A stretch of 16,571 bases of DNA from Prevotella sp. UBA7764 (GCA_002481295.1 DLDU01000038.1:1-16571); one strand, 5' to 3'; shown: positions 7,213 through 15,286, counted from the stretch's first letter. Made by a program: numbers and translations. Notes: generated by a model from the sequence alone, not told the origin.

Positions 7213-7260
7213 TATATAATAAGGTGTATCCGCAGTCTCCTATATAAATAAGGTGTATCC
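7213..7260. repeat. Direct repeat, two ~20-bp copies
   Basis: TATATAATAAGGTGTATCC (7213-7231) recurs as TATATAAATAAGGTGTATCC (7241-7260). They differ by one inserted A and are spaced about 29 bases apart. The second copy abuts the stop codon of the minus-strand lyase gene (7261). The function is unknown. Confidence 0.7.
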
Positions 7261-8436
7261 CTACAGTGCTTTCACTGCCTTAGCCAGTTTCTCCAATGCC
7301 TGTCGGATATAGTCTCGCGGTGAGCCTACGTTGAGCCGCATGAAGCCCTCACCACCGGGACCGAACATCTCGCCGTCGTTGAGAGCTAAATGAGCTTTGT
7401 CAATGAAGAGATCGAGCAGTGCTTCATGGCTCAGCTGCAGATCCCGGCAGTCAAGCCATACGAGGAAGGAGGCCTGGGGGCGCAGCGGACGGATGCCGGG
7501 GATATGCTCCCGACAATAGTCTTCCACGAAACGGATGTTATCCTCCACGTAAGCCAGCATCTCCCGACGCCACTCCTCTCCCTTGCGGAAGGCAGCTACC
7601 GTGGCGATATGGGCAAAGATATGCGCCTCATCCAATTCATTGGCCTTGAGCCAGCCAAAGAAGCGGTCACGCAATTCTTTGTTGGGCACAATGGCGTGAC
7701 TGGTGATGATGCCAGCGATATTGAATGTCTTCGTGGGCGACTGAAACGTAATGCTGATGTTTGCAGCTTTTTCCGACACGCTGGCAAAAGGTATATGACG
7801 ATGCCCAAAGAGTGCCATGTCGCAATGAATCTCGTCTGAGATAACCAGCAGGTGATGATCATAGCAGAAGTCAGCTAACCGGCTGAGCGTCTCACGTGTC
7901 CAGCAGATGCCACCCGGATTGTGAGGATTGCATAGTATCAGCAGCCGGCACTTGTCGTCGCAAACTCGCTCCAAGCCCTCGAAATCCATGTCGTAGTAGC
8001 CATCCTCCCGTCTGATAAGCGGATTCCACACCACTTCCCGGTGATTGCCACGGGGCGTGAGGAAGAAAGGATGATAGACCGGCGGCATGACGATCACCTT
8101 CTCATCGGGCTTGAGAAAGATGTTGCAGACCAGTCCGATACCCTTGACGATGCCGGGGATAAAAGACAGCCACTTCCGCTTGATGTCCCACTGATGATGG
8201 GAGAGCACCCAGTCATGGATGGCCGGGAAGTAATCTTCCGGCTCAACCGTGTAGCCAAGGATGGGATGCTCCAAACGATGACGCAAAGCATCGAGGATCT
8301 CTGGGCAGACTGCAAAATCCATATCTGCCACCCACAAGGGTTGCAGGTCGTCACGTCCCCAGCGTGGTTTCAGTGCCTCGTGCATGAGATCACCCGAACC
8401 ACGCCGCTCAATGATCGTATCGAAATCGTATTGCAT
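7261..8436 (-). CDS. MalY/PatB-type C-S lyase (cystathionine beta-lyase)
   Basis: A 391-residue PLP-dependent enzyme of fold type I. Key residues fit E. coli MalY: Y121 (PPVYHPFF), N170 (CNPHNPGG), D201 (VISDEIHCD) and the PLP lysine K236 in SPTKTFN. The family cleaves C-S bonds, for example cystathionine to homocysteine, pyruvate and ammonia, and can release H2S from cysteine. I start it at the ATG at 8434-8436 (MQYDFDTIIERRGSGDLM), because homologues begin there. A TTG 90 bases upstream would add 30 residues that merely translate a heptanucleotide repeat. It lies 108 bases downstream of a trans-sulfuration enzyme gene on the same strand, which suggests that the two together perform cysteine-to-homocysteine trans-sulfuration. 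No Shine-Dalgarno site is visible. Confidence 0.92.
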   Translation of the reverse strand: MQYDFDTIIERRGSGDLMHEALKPRWGRDDLQPLWVADMDFAVCPEILDALRHRLEHPILGYTVEPEDYFPAIHDWVLSHHQWDIKRKWLSFIPGIVKGIGLVCNIFLKPDEKVIVMPPVYHPFFLTPRGNHREVVWNPLIRREDGYYDMDFEGLERVCDDKCRLLILCNPHNPGGICWTRETLSRLADFCYDHHLLVISDEIHCDMALFGHRHIPFASVSEKAANISITFQSPTKTFNIAGIITSHAIVPNKELRDRFFGWLKANELDEAHIFAHIATVAAFRKGEEWRREMLAYVEDNIRFVEDYCREHIPGIRPLRPQASFLVWLDCRDLQLSHEALLDLFIDKAHLALNDGEMFGPGGEGFMRLNVGSPRDYIRQALEKLAKAVKAL

Positions 8437-8441
8437 AACTA

Positions 8442-8507
8442 AGAGTTGAGAGTTGAAAGGTGAAAGGTGAGAGTTGAAAGGTGAGAGTTGAGGGGGTGAG
8501 AGAGTTG
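8442..8507. repeat. Tandem heptanucleotide array (consensus ARAGKTG)
   Basis: Read on the plus strand, seven exact 7-base units follow one another from 8442 to 8490: AGAGTTG twice, AAAGGTG twice, AGAGTTG, AAAGGTG, AGAGTTG. Two longer degenerate units of 8 and 9 bases follow (8491-8507). It lies 5 bases upstream of the C-S lyase ATG, in its leader. The last unit also forms an inverted match with CAACTCTC at 8524-8531, around an inner GGGC-TAT-GCCC stem. Confidence 0.85.
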
Positions 8508-8544
8508 AGGCCGGGGCTATGCCCAACTCTCATGATTCCTATAA

Positions 8545-9723
8545 TTAGCCCTCCAAAGCCTGCTTGATGTCCTCAAAGAGATCGTCGACATCCTCCAATC
8601 CGATGGAGAGACGGATCGTCGTGTCGTTGACATCCATCGCCCTTTTCATCTTGTCGGGGAAGAGGCCAAAGATCGTACTAGCCGGATGGATGGCCAGCGT
8701 GCGGTTGTCGAAGAGATTGGTAGCACGGTGGATGAGTCTCAGATGATCAATCATGCTAAAGCAGGCATCTTTCGACTCCAAATCGATGCACACCATAGCG
8801 CCTGCCGTGGTGCCGAACTGCCGCTGTGCGAGCTCGTGGAAGGGATTATCCTCCAAGCCTACATAGTTGACACGCTTGATCTGAGGCAGCGTCTGAAGTT
8901 TGCGGGCTAAGACAAGCGCATTGGAGGACTGCACTCGATAGCGCGCGTCGAGTGTCTCCAGTCCCATCGTCTGCAGGAAAGCCACCTGCGGAGTCATGTA
9001 AGCGCCAAGATTAAAAAGCATCTCGTTTTTCATCACCTCACCAAAATGCGGTGTGGTGCCATAGTCGATGACCAGTCCGCCTAATGATGTAGCGCCACCG
9101 CTGACATACTTCGTACTGGACACCACCTCGATGTCTACTCCTAAGTCATGGGAAGAGAACATCGTGAAGGGAATGGTTGTCGTGTCGGCTACCAATGGGA
9201 TATGATGGGCGTGGGCGATCTCTGCCAGCTTGCTCAAGTCAGCCACCTCCATCTGCGGGTTGGTGATGATCTCCAAAAAGATGCAGCATGTATTCTCGTT
9301 GATAACAGCCTCCACAGCCTCCGGATCAGTCAGATCTGCAAGCTTGCAGCCCACACCGAATTTGCGGAGGGTGGACATGAGCAAAGAGAACGTGTTGCCA
9401 AAAAGATGCTTCGATGTCACAACATTCTTGCCTTGTGCCGCAAGTGCCATGATCGTATTGCTGATAGCTGCCATACCACTATTGAGCGCAATGACATTCT
9501 TTGCGCCGGTGAGGGCCTTGACACGTTCCTCAAAGTTGGAAACCGTAGGATTTTCACAACGGGAATAGTCAGGTGCGTCGATACGGTTGCAAAAGGCATC
9601 GCTCATCGTCTGAGCATTGTCAAACTCATAGGCTACTGCATTGTACACCGGCATACTGAGTGCATCGTAAGCGTCGCGCCGCTTATAGGGCACATGTATG
9701 GCTTGTGTCTGTTTCTTCATCAT
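8545..9723 (-). CDS. Cys/Met-metabolism PLP enzyme (cystathionine gamma-synthase / O-acylhomoserine sulfhydrylase family)
   Basis: A 392-residue trans-sulfuration enzyme. Visible motifs: Y53 and R55 (YSRCENPT, contacting the PLP phosphate of the neighbouring subunit), SGM at 82-84, D180 (VADTTT, pyridine nitrogen), the PLP lysine K205 (SSTKYVSGG) and the carboxylate-binding arginine in IRLSIGLED near 373. The usual PLP-stacking tyrosine is F108 in HLFGNT, as in MetZ-type sulfhydrylases. The exact reaction cannot be fixed from sequence: cystathionine gamma-synthase, O-acyl-homoserine sulfhydrylase and methionine gamma-lyase all remain possible. The neighbouring MalY-type lyase downstream favours cystathionine synthesis. 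Two adjacent ATG codons open the gene, preceded by AAAGAG. It lies 79 bases downstream of lptD, and a read-through transcript is possible. Confidence 0.88.
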   Translation of the reverse strand: MMKKQTQAIHVPYKRRDAYDALSMPVYNAVAYEFDNAQTMSDAFCNRIDAPDYSRCENPTVSNFEERVKALTGAKNVIALNSGMAAISNTIMALAAQGKNVVTSKHLFGNTFSLLMSTLRKFGVGCKLADLTDPEAVEAVINENTCCIFLEIITNPQMEVADLSKLAEIAHAHHIPLVADTTTIPFTMFSSHDLGVDIEVVSSTKYVSGGATSLGGLVIDYGTTPHFGEVMKNEMLFNLGAYMTPQVAFLQTMGLETLDARYRVQSSNALVLARKLQTLPQIKRVNYVGLEDNPFHELAQRQFGTTAGAMVCIDLESKDACFSMIDHLRLIHRATNLFDNRTLAIHPASTIFGLFPDKMKRAMDVNDTTIRLSIGLEDVDDLFEDIKQALEG

Positions 9724-9802
9724 CTCTTTATCAATAATTGTTCTATAACGAAAATACTACTTTAATACCCATAAACGGCATACGCCCCCCCTATCTGTGA
9801 TA

Positions 9803-12646
9803 TCAATACCACTGCACGGCATTGCTGTAACCGCTCCGCTTGTCATACTTCAGCGCATCGGTAAGTGTGGCGGCGTTGCATCGGAAGGTGAAGTTATAGC
9901 TTGTGTATGGTGCCAGCACCACAGAGCAACTCATGTTGAAGCAGTGAAGATCACGCTGCAACGACGCTGTGGTCATTGAGATCTTGTGGTTGTCGAAATC
10001 ATAACCACTGGAGAAGCTGATATTCCACCCGTCGCTGATGCGCAGGTTACCGCTCATATTCAGAGTCTGGGAGAAGCTGTAGGGATAGCGCATACTCTTA
10101 TAGTTGAACTTCCCGGAAGTGTTCTCCCTCATCGTGATGCCATAGCCGAAGGTGATGGACCAAGGCATGGAGAAGCGCATATAGCCGTCGTCGTCGGTGC
10201 TGGCCTTGCCGCCACTACTCCTCTTCTTGGCTCCATTCTGTGCCTTGATCATCTCGTCATCGACATTACTGTTGATGTCGGTGTCTATGCCCTCATCATC
10301 ATCGTTGTTGTCTTTGTTCTTGTTGTCCTTGTCCTCATCGCTTCCACCACCGAAGAGTTTGGCAATCTTCTCGGGAGTGAGCGTATAGGAGATGTTCTGC
10401 GACATGCCCTGGAAACGGCCAAAGCGGCCGCGGCCCCACTCTGTATGGTTACCGACATAAGGCTTGCCGTTTTCGTCGAGATCATAAGCGTAGGTAGCAA
10501 AGACCGCATTCATGTTGAAAGTATAGTTCTTCCACCATTTCAGTCTCAGTCGCATGCTCAGATCACTCCACTTATGATAAGAGGCCGCCATGTTGTAGGA
10601 CATGCTGGCACCGAGTTCATCGATAAGACTGATCTTCTTGAAACCCGTCGAATCCTCGTCGCTCTTGATTTTCATCTCAAGATTGTTGGACAAGTCCATC
10701 GAGATGCTACCCGTCTTGCCTTTGCCCGGCACGGAATAGAGCTGGTCGGAATAGGGTGAATACTCCACGAGCGACACGTTGCCGTCGGCATCCGTTTTCT
10801 GATAGGTCTGATAATAGCCGTAGCGCGAAGCACCGAAATCAGGCGCATAGCTGAAGGAGATCTGCGGTGTGATGACATTGCGGATGGCCTGAATCTTATC
10901 GCCGAAGATCTTTCTGTTAGGGATGGCAAACAGATAGAGCTTGGTATTGGCCGAGAGACTCAGGTTCCAGTTATAGACATTGTGGAAGCCGTAAGTCGTG
11001 TCCCGCACCTCTTCCTGTCTCGCCTGGTCCCAGGAGCGAGTGACCTTGCTCGAATACATACGGTCAGTGAAGTTGAAGGAGGGCGAGATGTTGATATAGT
11101 TGAACAGCGTAAAGTTGCCGCTGATTGGTATATTGTGCTGCATGCCGTTTTTCCAGTCCTTGATAAGATTGGAGTGCATGAGCTTGTCTTCCTTGGTGTT
11201 GATCGAGTTGCTGAGCTGTCCGGTATAGCTCATCGAGATCTTCTCATACCATTTCTCGTCGCCCACCTGATGCTTGCGGCGGAAGGGATAGAAGCGTGAG
11301 ATGTTGATATTCAGGTCGGGCAGCGTCATGGCGATACTCGAATCGCGCATATTCTGCGAGAGGTTGGCAGAGGAACTCAACGACAGTCCGATGCTGGAGA
11401 AGGTGGTGCTCCAACTGACCGAAGAGGTACGTGTCGACTGGGTGAGCGACTGCGGATTGTACATACTCGTCAGATTGTTGCGCTCATACTTCGAAGACGC
11501 AAAGTTGACGCTTGCCGAAAGACTGCTGAAAGGGTTGGCCTTAGCGTCTTGGCGGTGGCTCCATTGCAGTTTGAAGCTCTTCTGCTCAGAGAAGTCCGGC
11601 ATGCCCTTGTCGCCGGTCTTGGTGTCCTGATAGCTGAAGAGGAATGAGCCACTGTATTTATAGCGTTTCCGATAGTTGCTGGCTGCCGAGAAGCCCCACG
11701 AGCCTTTGGTGTAGATCTCGCCCAAGAGCTTCAGATCCCACTTGTCACTCATGGCAAAATAGTAGCCGCCATCGCGCAAATAGAATCCACGGCTGTTCTC
11801 ATCACCATACGTCGGCATGATGAAGCCACTGGAATAGCTCTTGGTGAAGGGGAAAAAGCCGTAAGGAATGGCGAAAGGCAACGGCACATCGGCGACAACC
11901 AGATAGGCCGGGCCAAAGACCACATCCTTGCCGGGACGTACCTTGGCACGCGACAAAGCAATATAGAAGTCGGGATGCGGTGCGTCGCAAGTGGTGTAGC
12001 GTCCGTGAGCCAGATAGATCTCACCATTGTCGTTGCGTTTCGACTGCTCACTGGTCAGGAAGCCATCCTCCTGCTGGGTATATACATGTTTGATGAATCC
12101 TTTCTTGGTCTTGAAGTTAAACGACATTGTGTCGGTGTCGTAAGTGTCCTGTCCCATGACAAAGACCGGCTTACCCTTGATACCGTCCTTTGCCGTGGTG
12201 TCTTTGGATCCGGTAGCATGCACAAGACTGCTGTCAAGACTCAGCTTGATCTTGTCGCTCTTCAAGTCCATATTCTCGTACTTCACCTCAGCCGAACCGT
12301 AGAGATGGGCGGTATTGGAGGATGCCATATACACCAGCGAGTCGTCGGCCTGATAGGTCACGGGGGCGTCGATGCCGTTTTTCTTCTTACGGTTGATGGA
12401 GTCGAGGCGCAGCGAGTCGTCTACCGCCTTATTGTGGTGATAGACAGCGAGTTGCAGCGAGTCCATGTCCGTGGTGTCGGTAGCGGCATCATCTGCCTGC
12501 AATCCTTTGACACGGGAGGAGCCCGTCTGTGTGGTATCAGCCTTCTTGCCGGTAAGCCGCTTGTCGGGAGAAGGCATAGCGCCACTGGCCATGGCCACAG
12601 CCATGACACCCACTGCCGATAATATAATGAAAGGCTTACTTCTCAA
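9803..12646 (-). CDS. lptD: LPS-assembly outer-membrane protein LptD (Bacteroidetes type)
   Basis: About 950 residues. After a signal sequence (RSKPFIILSAVGVMAVAMASGA) and a low-complexity D/T-rich linker comes an OstA/LptA-like domain (YQADDSLVYMASSNTAHLYG and following strands). It is followed by the large LptD barrel, which contains DVPLPFAIPYGFFPF and ends in the aromatic pair WY. LptD inserts lipopolysaccharide into the outer leaflet together with LptE. Near the C-terminus a 56-residue D/N/K-rich insertion (bases 10184-10351) interrupts the strands. The start is uncertain: there is no in-frame ATG before the signal core, only TTG at 12646 and TTG at 12673. I chose 12646 because it places basic residues directly before the hydrophobic core. 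A TAATTTTG promoter box lies at 12699-12706. The downstream gene is the trans-sulfuration enzyme. Confidence 0.88.
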   Translation of the reverse strand: MRSKPFIILSAVGVMAVAMASGAMPSPDKRLTGKKADTTQTGSSRVKGLQADDAATDTTDMDSLQLAVYHHNKAVDDSLRLDSINRKKKNGIDAPVTYQADDSLVYMASSNTAHLYGSAEVKYENMDLKSDKIKLSLDSSLVHATGSKDTTAKDGIKGKPVFVMGQDTYDTDTMSFNFKTKKGFIKHVYTQQEDGFLTSEQSKRNDNGEIYLAHGRYTTCDAPHPDFYIALSRAKVRPGKDVVFGPAYLVVADVPLPFAIPYGFFPFTKSYSSGFIMPTYGDENSRGFYLRDGGYYFAMSDKWDLKLLGEIYTKGSWGFSAASNYRKRYKYSGSFLFSYQDTKTGDKGMPDFSEQKSFKLQWSHRQDAKANPFSSLSASVNFASSKYERNNLTSMYNPQSLTQSTRTSSVSWSTTFSSIGLSLSSSANLSQNMRDSSIAMTLPDLNINISRFYPFRRKHQVGDEKWYEKISMSYTGQLSNSINTKEDKLMHSNLIKDWKNGMQHNIPISGNFTLFNYINISPSFNFTDRMYSSKVTRSWDQARQEEVRDTTYGFHNVYNWNLSLSANTKLYLFAIPNRKIFGDKIQAIRNVITPQISFSYAPDFGASRYGYYQTYQKTDADGNVSLVEYSPYSDQLYSVPGKGKTGSISMDLSNNLEMKIKSDEDSTGFKKISLIDELGASMSYNMAASYHKWSDLSMRLRLKWWKNYTFNMNAVFATYAYDLDENGKPYVGNHTEWGRGRFGRFQGMSQNISYTLTPEKIAKLFGGGSDEDKDNKNKDNNDDDEGIDTDINSNVDDEMIKAQNGAKKRSSGGKASTDDDGYMRFSMPWSITFGYGITMRENTSGKFNYKSMRYPYSFSQTLNMSGNLRISDGWNISFSSGYDFDNHKISMTTASLQRDLHCFNMSCSVVLAPYTSYNFTFRCNAATLTDALKYDKRSGYSNAVQWY

Positions 12647-12681
12647 TGGATATTCTGAATAATGTGAATACAATGAATAGC

Positions 12682-12694
12682 GCTCATCATGAGC
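12682..12694. promoter_or_regulatory. 13-bp dyad at the predicted lptD transcription start
   Basis: GCTCAT-C-ATGAGC is a perfect inverted repeat around one central base. It lies directly after the TAATTTTG box, where transcription should begin. It could be an operator, or chance. Confidence 0.3.
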
Positions 12695-12698
12695 TATG

Positions 12699-12725
12699 CA
12701 AAATTACGCAATATCTGTTGAACAA
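12699..12725 (-). promoter_or_regulatory. Promoter of lptD
   Basis: The minus strand reads TTG (12725-12723), 16 bases, then TAATTTTG (12706-12699) followed by C. The -7 box matches TAnnTTTG perfectly; the upstream TTG is slightly close. The predicted transcript starts near 12695, giving a leader of about 20 or 50 bases depending on which TTG start is used. Confidence 0.55.
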
Positions 12726-12743
12726 CCGAGGGTTTACGCATTT

Positions 12744-13307
12744 TTAACGTTCAGGCTCAAACAGTTTTTCCCATTGCAGGAAACGCTGGAGACCGTCCTC
12801 TCCAAACTTGGCAAGGCTCTTCGCGGCCTGCTCTGGCGTCTTGACTTTCTTGAGATTGGACTTGCTGTAGAACTTATCAGCATAGCAAATCAGCTTCTCT
12901 TCCAGTGTCTCAGGCAGGAAATCCTGATGTGGCAACGGCAAGTTCTGACGCACGATCTCCTCTTTGGTCAGTCCCGCGCCGGTATGCCGCTCGCATACGC
13001 GGGCATGCTTGGGATAGCCTTCCTCACGCATCAGCTCTGCGCCCAAACGGCCGTGACAGATATAAGGCTCTGTACCGTGACAGGCAATGCCGGGCGCGTC
13101 ACAGCGAAAGATGCCGATGTCGTGAAGCATCGCTGCCTCCTCGACAAACTGCCGGTCGAGATTCAACTCGGGATGACGGTTGCAGATCTCCAATGCCCGC
13201 GCCGTCACAGCACGACTGTGAACGAGCAGGATATGGCGCAACTCATCGTCGGCCGGGTAGTATTTGTCAATGATCTTCTGATAATCCATATAAAACGAAT
13301 TCATCAT
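12744..13307 (-). CDS. HD-domain phosphohydrolase (HDIG type)
   Basis: A 187-residue protein with the HD metal-binding set: H30, H62-D63 (AAMLHDIGIF), H85, H108 and D144 (CYADKFYSK). HD proteins of this kind hydrolyse phosphate esters or nucleotides; the substrate here is unknown. The ATG at 13305-13307 is chosen because AAGGAG lies 8 bases ahead of it, the clearest Shine-Dalgarno site in the window. An upstream TTG at 13355 would add residues with no homology that I recognise. It lies 99 bases downstream of the OadA-like gene and 70-98 bases upstream of lptD, all on the minus strand. A weak TCTCTTTG box (13376-13383) could give it its own promoter. Confidence 0.87.
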   Translation of the reverse strand: MMNSFYMDYQKIIDKYYPADDELRHILLVHSRAVTARALEICNRHPELNLDRQFVEEAAMLHDIGIFRCDAPGIACHGTEPYICHGRLGAELMREEGYPKHARVCERHTGAGLTKEEIVRQNLPLPHQDFLPETLEEKLICYADKFYSKSNLKKVKTPEQAAKSLAKFGEDGLQRFLQWEKLFEPER

Positions 13308-13406
13308 CCACCCTTCTCCTTGCTTCCTTGCAGGCACTGTCACACTCTGCGACAACAGTCTGCTCTCATGGAATGCAAAGAGAAGAATAGATGATGAAAT
13401 ATGATA

Positions 13407-15179
13407 TTAGTGTTGACGCTCTATGTAAGCGATGACATTGCCCTTCTGGACTCTGCTGCCCTGCTTGGCGTTGATTTCCACGAGCTTGCCGCCGAGATCA
13501 GCCTTGACCTCCACAAACTCGCCCCAAGGAGCCTGAATATAGCAGAAGGTGTCGCCTTCCTTATATTCCTTGCCAATGTAAGGCTCCACAGCAGGAGCGC
13601 ATTCGCCCTCGCCCTGGAACTCCCAGAACACCTGACCCTTCACCGGAGCGACAATAGCGTCTGCCTTGGCGTGCTTGAAGGCGGCGAGCTCCTCTGCAGA
13701 GAGTTTGCTGCCCATCTTGGCATCCTTAGCCTTCTGCAGGTCGGCCAGCATGTTCTTCTTAGCCTGACCGCTCTTGTAGTTGCGATACTGCTCGGGGTGC
13801 ATGGCGAGCTCGAAGAGTTCTTCGTCGTCCTTGCCATAGTCCCAGCCGTTCTCGTCCATCTCCTTCTTGAAGTCGTCCAAAGCTGGCTTCAGCAAGGTAT
13901 GCGGATCAATGTCGGTAAACTCATAGCCTTTCTCCTTGGCCAGTTCCTTCAGCTCGGGAGCGATCTCGCCTGGCACCTTGCCACTGCGGCCGAGAATCAT
14001 TCCCCACATGGAATCATCCATATAGACATAGCGTCCCTTGCCTTGCTCCATAGACAGCAAGTTCATCAAAGAGATGTTCTTTGTATACTGAGAGAACGGT
14101 GTCACCAATGGTGGATAGCCCACGCGAGGCCATACGTAAGCAACCTCGTTGAAGAGCTTGATGAGCAGATCGTCGACGCTCAACTCGGGTTCGCCTTTCT
14201 TCTTACGCAGATTGTTGATAGTTCCGCGGATGCCGCCAAGGTCGCTCATCATCGAACCCATCATACCGCCGGGCAGTCCGCAGCTCAACAAGAGCGAGGA
14301 CATCAACTTGTTTTGAGGATTGATGAAGTAGCCCAGCCACTCGTCGATGAACTCCTGCGTCAGCGCACGTGCCTTCATATAGGCGTCCATATTGATGTCA
14401 GCCACCTCAAAGCCTGCATTCTTCAACATGCTCTGCACAGAGATGACATCGGGATGAACCTTGCCCCAAGACAAAGGCTCAATGGCGGTATCGATGATAT
14501 CAGCACCATTTTTGCAGACCTCCAATATAGAAGCCATACTCAGACCCGGACCGGAATGGCCGTGGTACTCGATGATGATCTCAGGATGCTTGTCCTTGAT
14601 CATCTTGGTGAGCTTGCCCAGGAAGGCAGGCTGACCGATACCGGCCATATCCTTCAGGCAGATTTCCTCTGCACCGGCCTCTATTTCCTGATCAGCCAGA
14701 TGGCTGTAGTATTCAAGTGTATGGACGGGAGAAGTGGTGATACACAGTGTTCCCTGCGGTGTCATGCCGGCTTCCTTGGCCCATTTGATAGACGGTGCAA
14801 TGTTGCGGATGTCATTCAGACCATCGAAGATACGGGGAATGTCCACACCCTGAGCATGCTTGACACGATACATCATCGCACGCACATCGTCAGGCACAGG
14901 ATACATACGCAGGGCATTCAAGCCACGGTCAAGCATGTGGGTCTTGATGCCGGCCTCATTGAAAGGCTTGCAGAAGGCACGCACTGCATCGTTAGGATTC
15001 TCACCAGCCAAGAGCTGCACTTGCTCAAAAGCACCGCCGTTGGTTTCCACACGGGAGAAACATCCCATGTCTATGATGACCGGAGCAATACGCTCCAACT
15101 GATCCTTGCGTGGCTGAAACTTACCTGAGCTCTGCCACATGTCACGATAAACGAGACTGAACTGAATTTTCTTACTCAT
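13407..15179 (-). CDS. OadA/PycB-like carboxyltransferase with a biotinyl-type domain lacking the biotin lysine
   Basis: A 590-residue protein. Residues about 8-290 form an HMGL-like TIM barrel. It keeps RD at 12-13 (YRDMWQS), the lysine that is carbamylated in relatives (K176, CLKDMAG) and metal ligands H206 and H208. Residues about 300-490 match the conserved carboxylase region (PYC_OADA). Residues about 505-588 resemble a biotinyl/BCCP domain (APVKGQVF, KEGDTFCYIQ, GGKLVEINAKQG). Where relatives carry AMKM with the biotinylated lysine, this protein reads QAPWGEF (549-555), with no lysine. The relatives' HxHxTxG motif reads HGHSGPG (206-212), so the threonine position is G210. The family decarboxylates oxaloacetate or carboxylates pyruvate through biotin. 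Here a separate biotin carrier, or a different reaction, is required. No beta or gamma subunit genes are adjacent. The promoter box is at 15248-15255. Confidence 0.85.
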   Translation of the reverse strand: MSKKIQFSLVYRDMWQSSGKFQPRKDQLERIAPVIIDMGCFSRVETNGGAFEQVQLLAGENPNDAVRAFCKPFNEAGIKTHMLDRGLNALRMYPVPDDVRAMMYRVKHAQGVDIPRIFDGLNDIRNIAPSIKWAKEAGMTPQGTLCITTSPVHTLEYYSHLADQEIEAGAEEICLKDMAGIGQPAFLGKLTKMIKDKHPEIIIEYHGHSGPGLSMASILEVCKNGADIIDTAIEPLSWGKVHPDVISVQSMLKNAGFEVADINMDAYMKARALTQEFIDEWLGYFINPQNKLMSSLLLSCGLPGGMMGSMMSDLGGIRGTINNLRKKKGEPELSVDDLLIKLFNEVAYVWPRVGYPPLVTPFSQYTKNISLMNLLSMEQGKGRYVYMDDSMWGMILGRSGKVPGEIAPELKELAKEKGYEFTDIDPHTLLKPALDDFKKEMDENGWDYGKDDEELFELAMHPEQYRNYKSGQAKKNMLADLQKAKDAKMGSKLSAEELAAFKHAKADAIVAPVKGQVFWEFQGEGECAPAVEPYIGKEYKEGDTFCYIQAPWGEFVEVKADLGGKLVEINAKQGSRVQKGNVIAYIERQH

Positions 15180-15247
15180 ATTTATCTACTACTTCTGTTT
15201 TCATCTGTTTCTTGCTGTGGGAGTCTCTTCCTCCCTCGCTAAGGCTG

Positions 15248-15255
15248 CAAAATTA
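15248..15255 (-). promoter_or_regulatory. -7 box of the OadA-like gene
   Basis: The minus strand reads TAATTTTG followed by C, a perfect TAnnTTTG match, giving a leader of about 65 bases before the ATG at 15179. No convincing -33 element is seen at the normal distance. The box lies back to back with the lipoprotein promoter. Confidence 0.55.
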
Positions 15256-15286
15256 AATAAAAAAAAGCAAAATACGGCTTGTACGG

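Noticed and set aside
8442..8507. CRISPR array
   Set aside because: Units are 7 bases with no spacers between them, so this is a simple tandem repeat.
8437..8526. N-terminal extension of the C-S lyase from a TTG
   Set aside because: The extra 30 residues only translate the heptanucleotide repeat (SPFNS-type repeats), and homologues start at MQYDFD.
9785..9791. Seven-C run as a phase-variation tract
   Set aside because: It lies between stop and start codons and outside any clear promoter, so slippage would not obviously alter a protein or promoter spacing.
9724..9802. SAM riboswitch before the trans-sulfuration genes
   Set aside because: The gap is only 79 bases, and I see none of the paired helices of a SAM-I or SAM-II aptamer.
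13401..15128. Plus-strand 575-residue open frame
   Set aside because: It is antisense to the OadA-like gene, and such long mirror frames are common opposite GC-biased codons. The translation is L/H/Q-rich with no domain.
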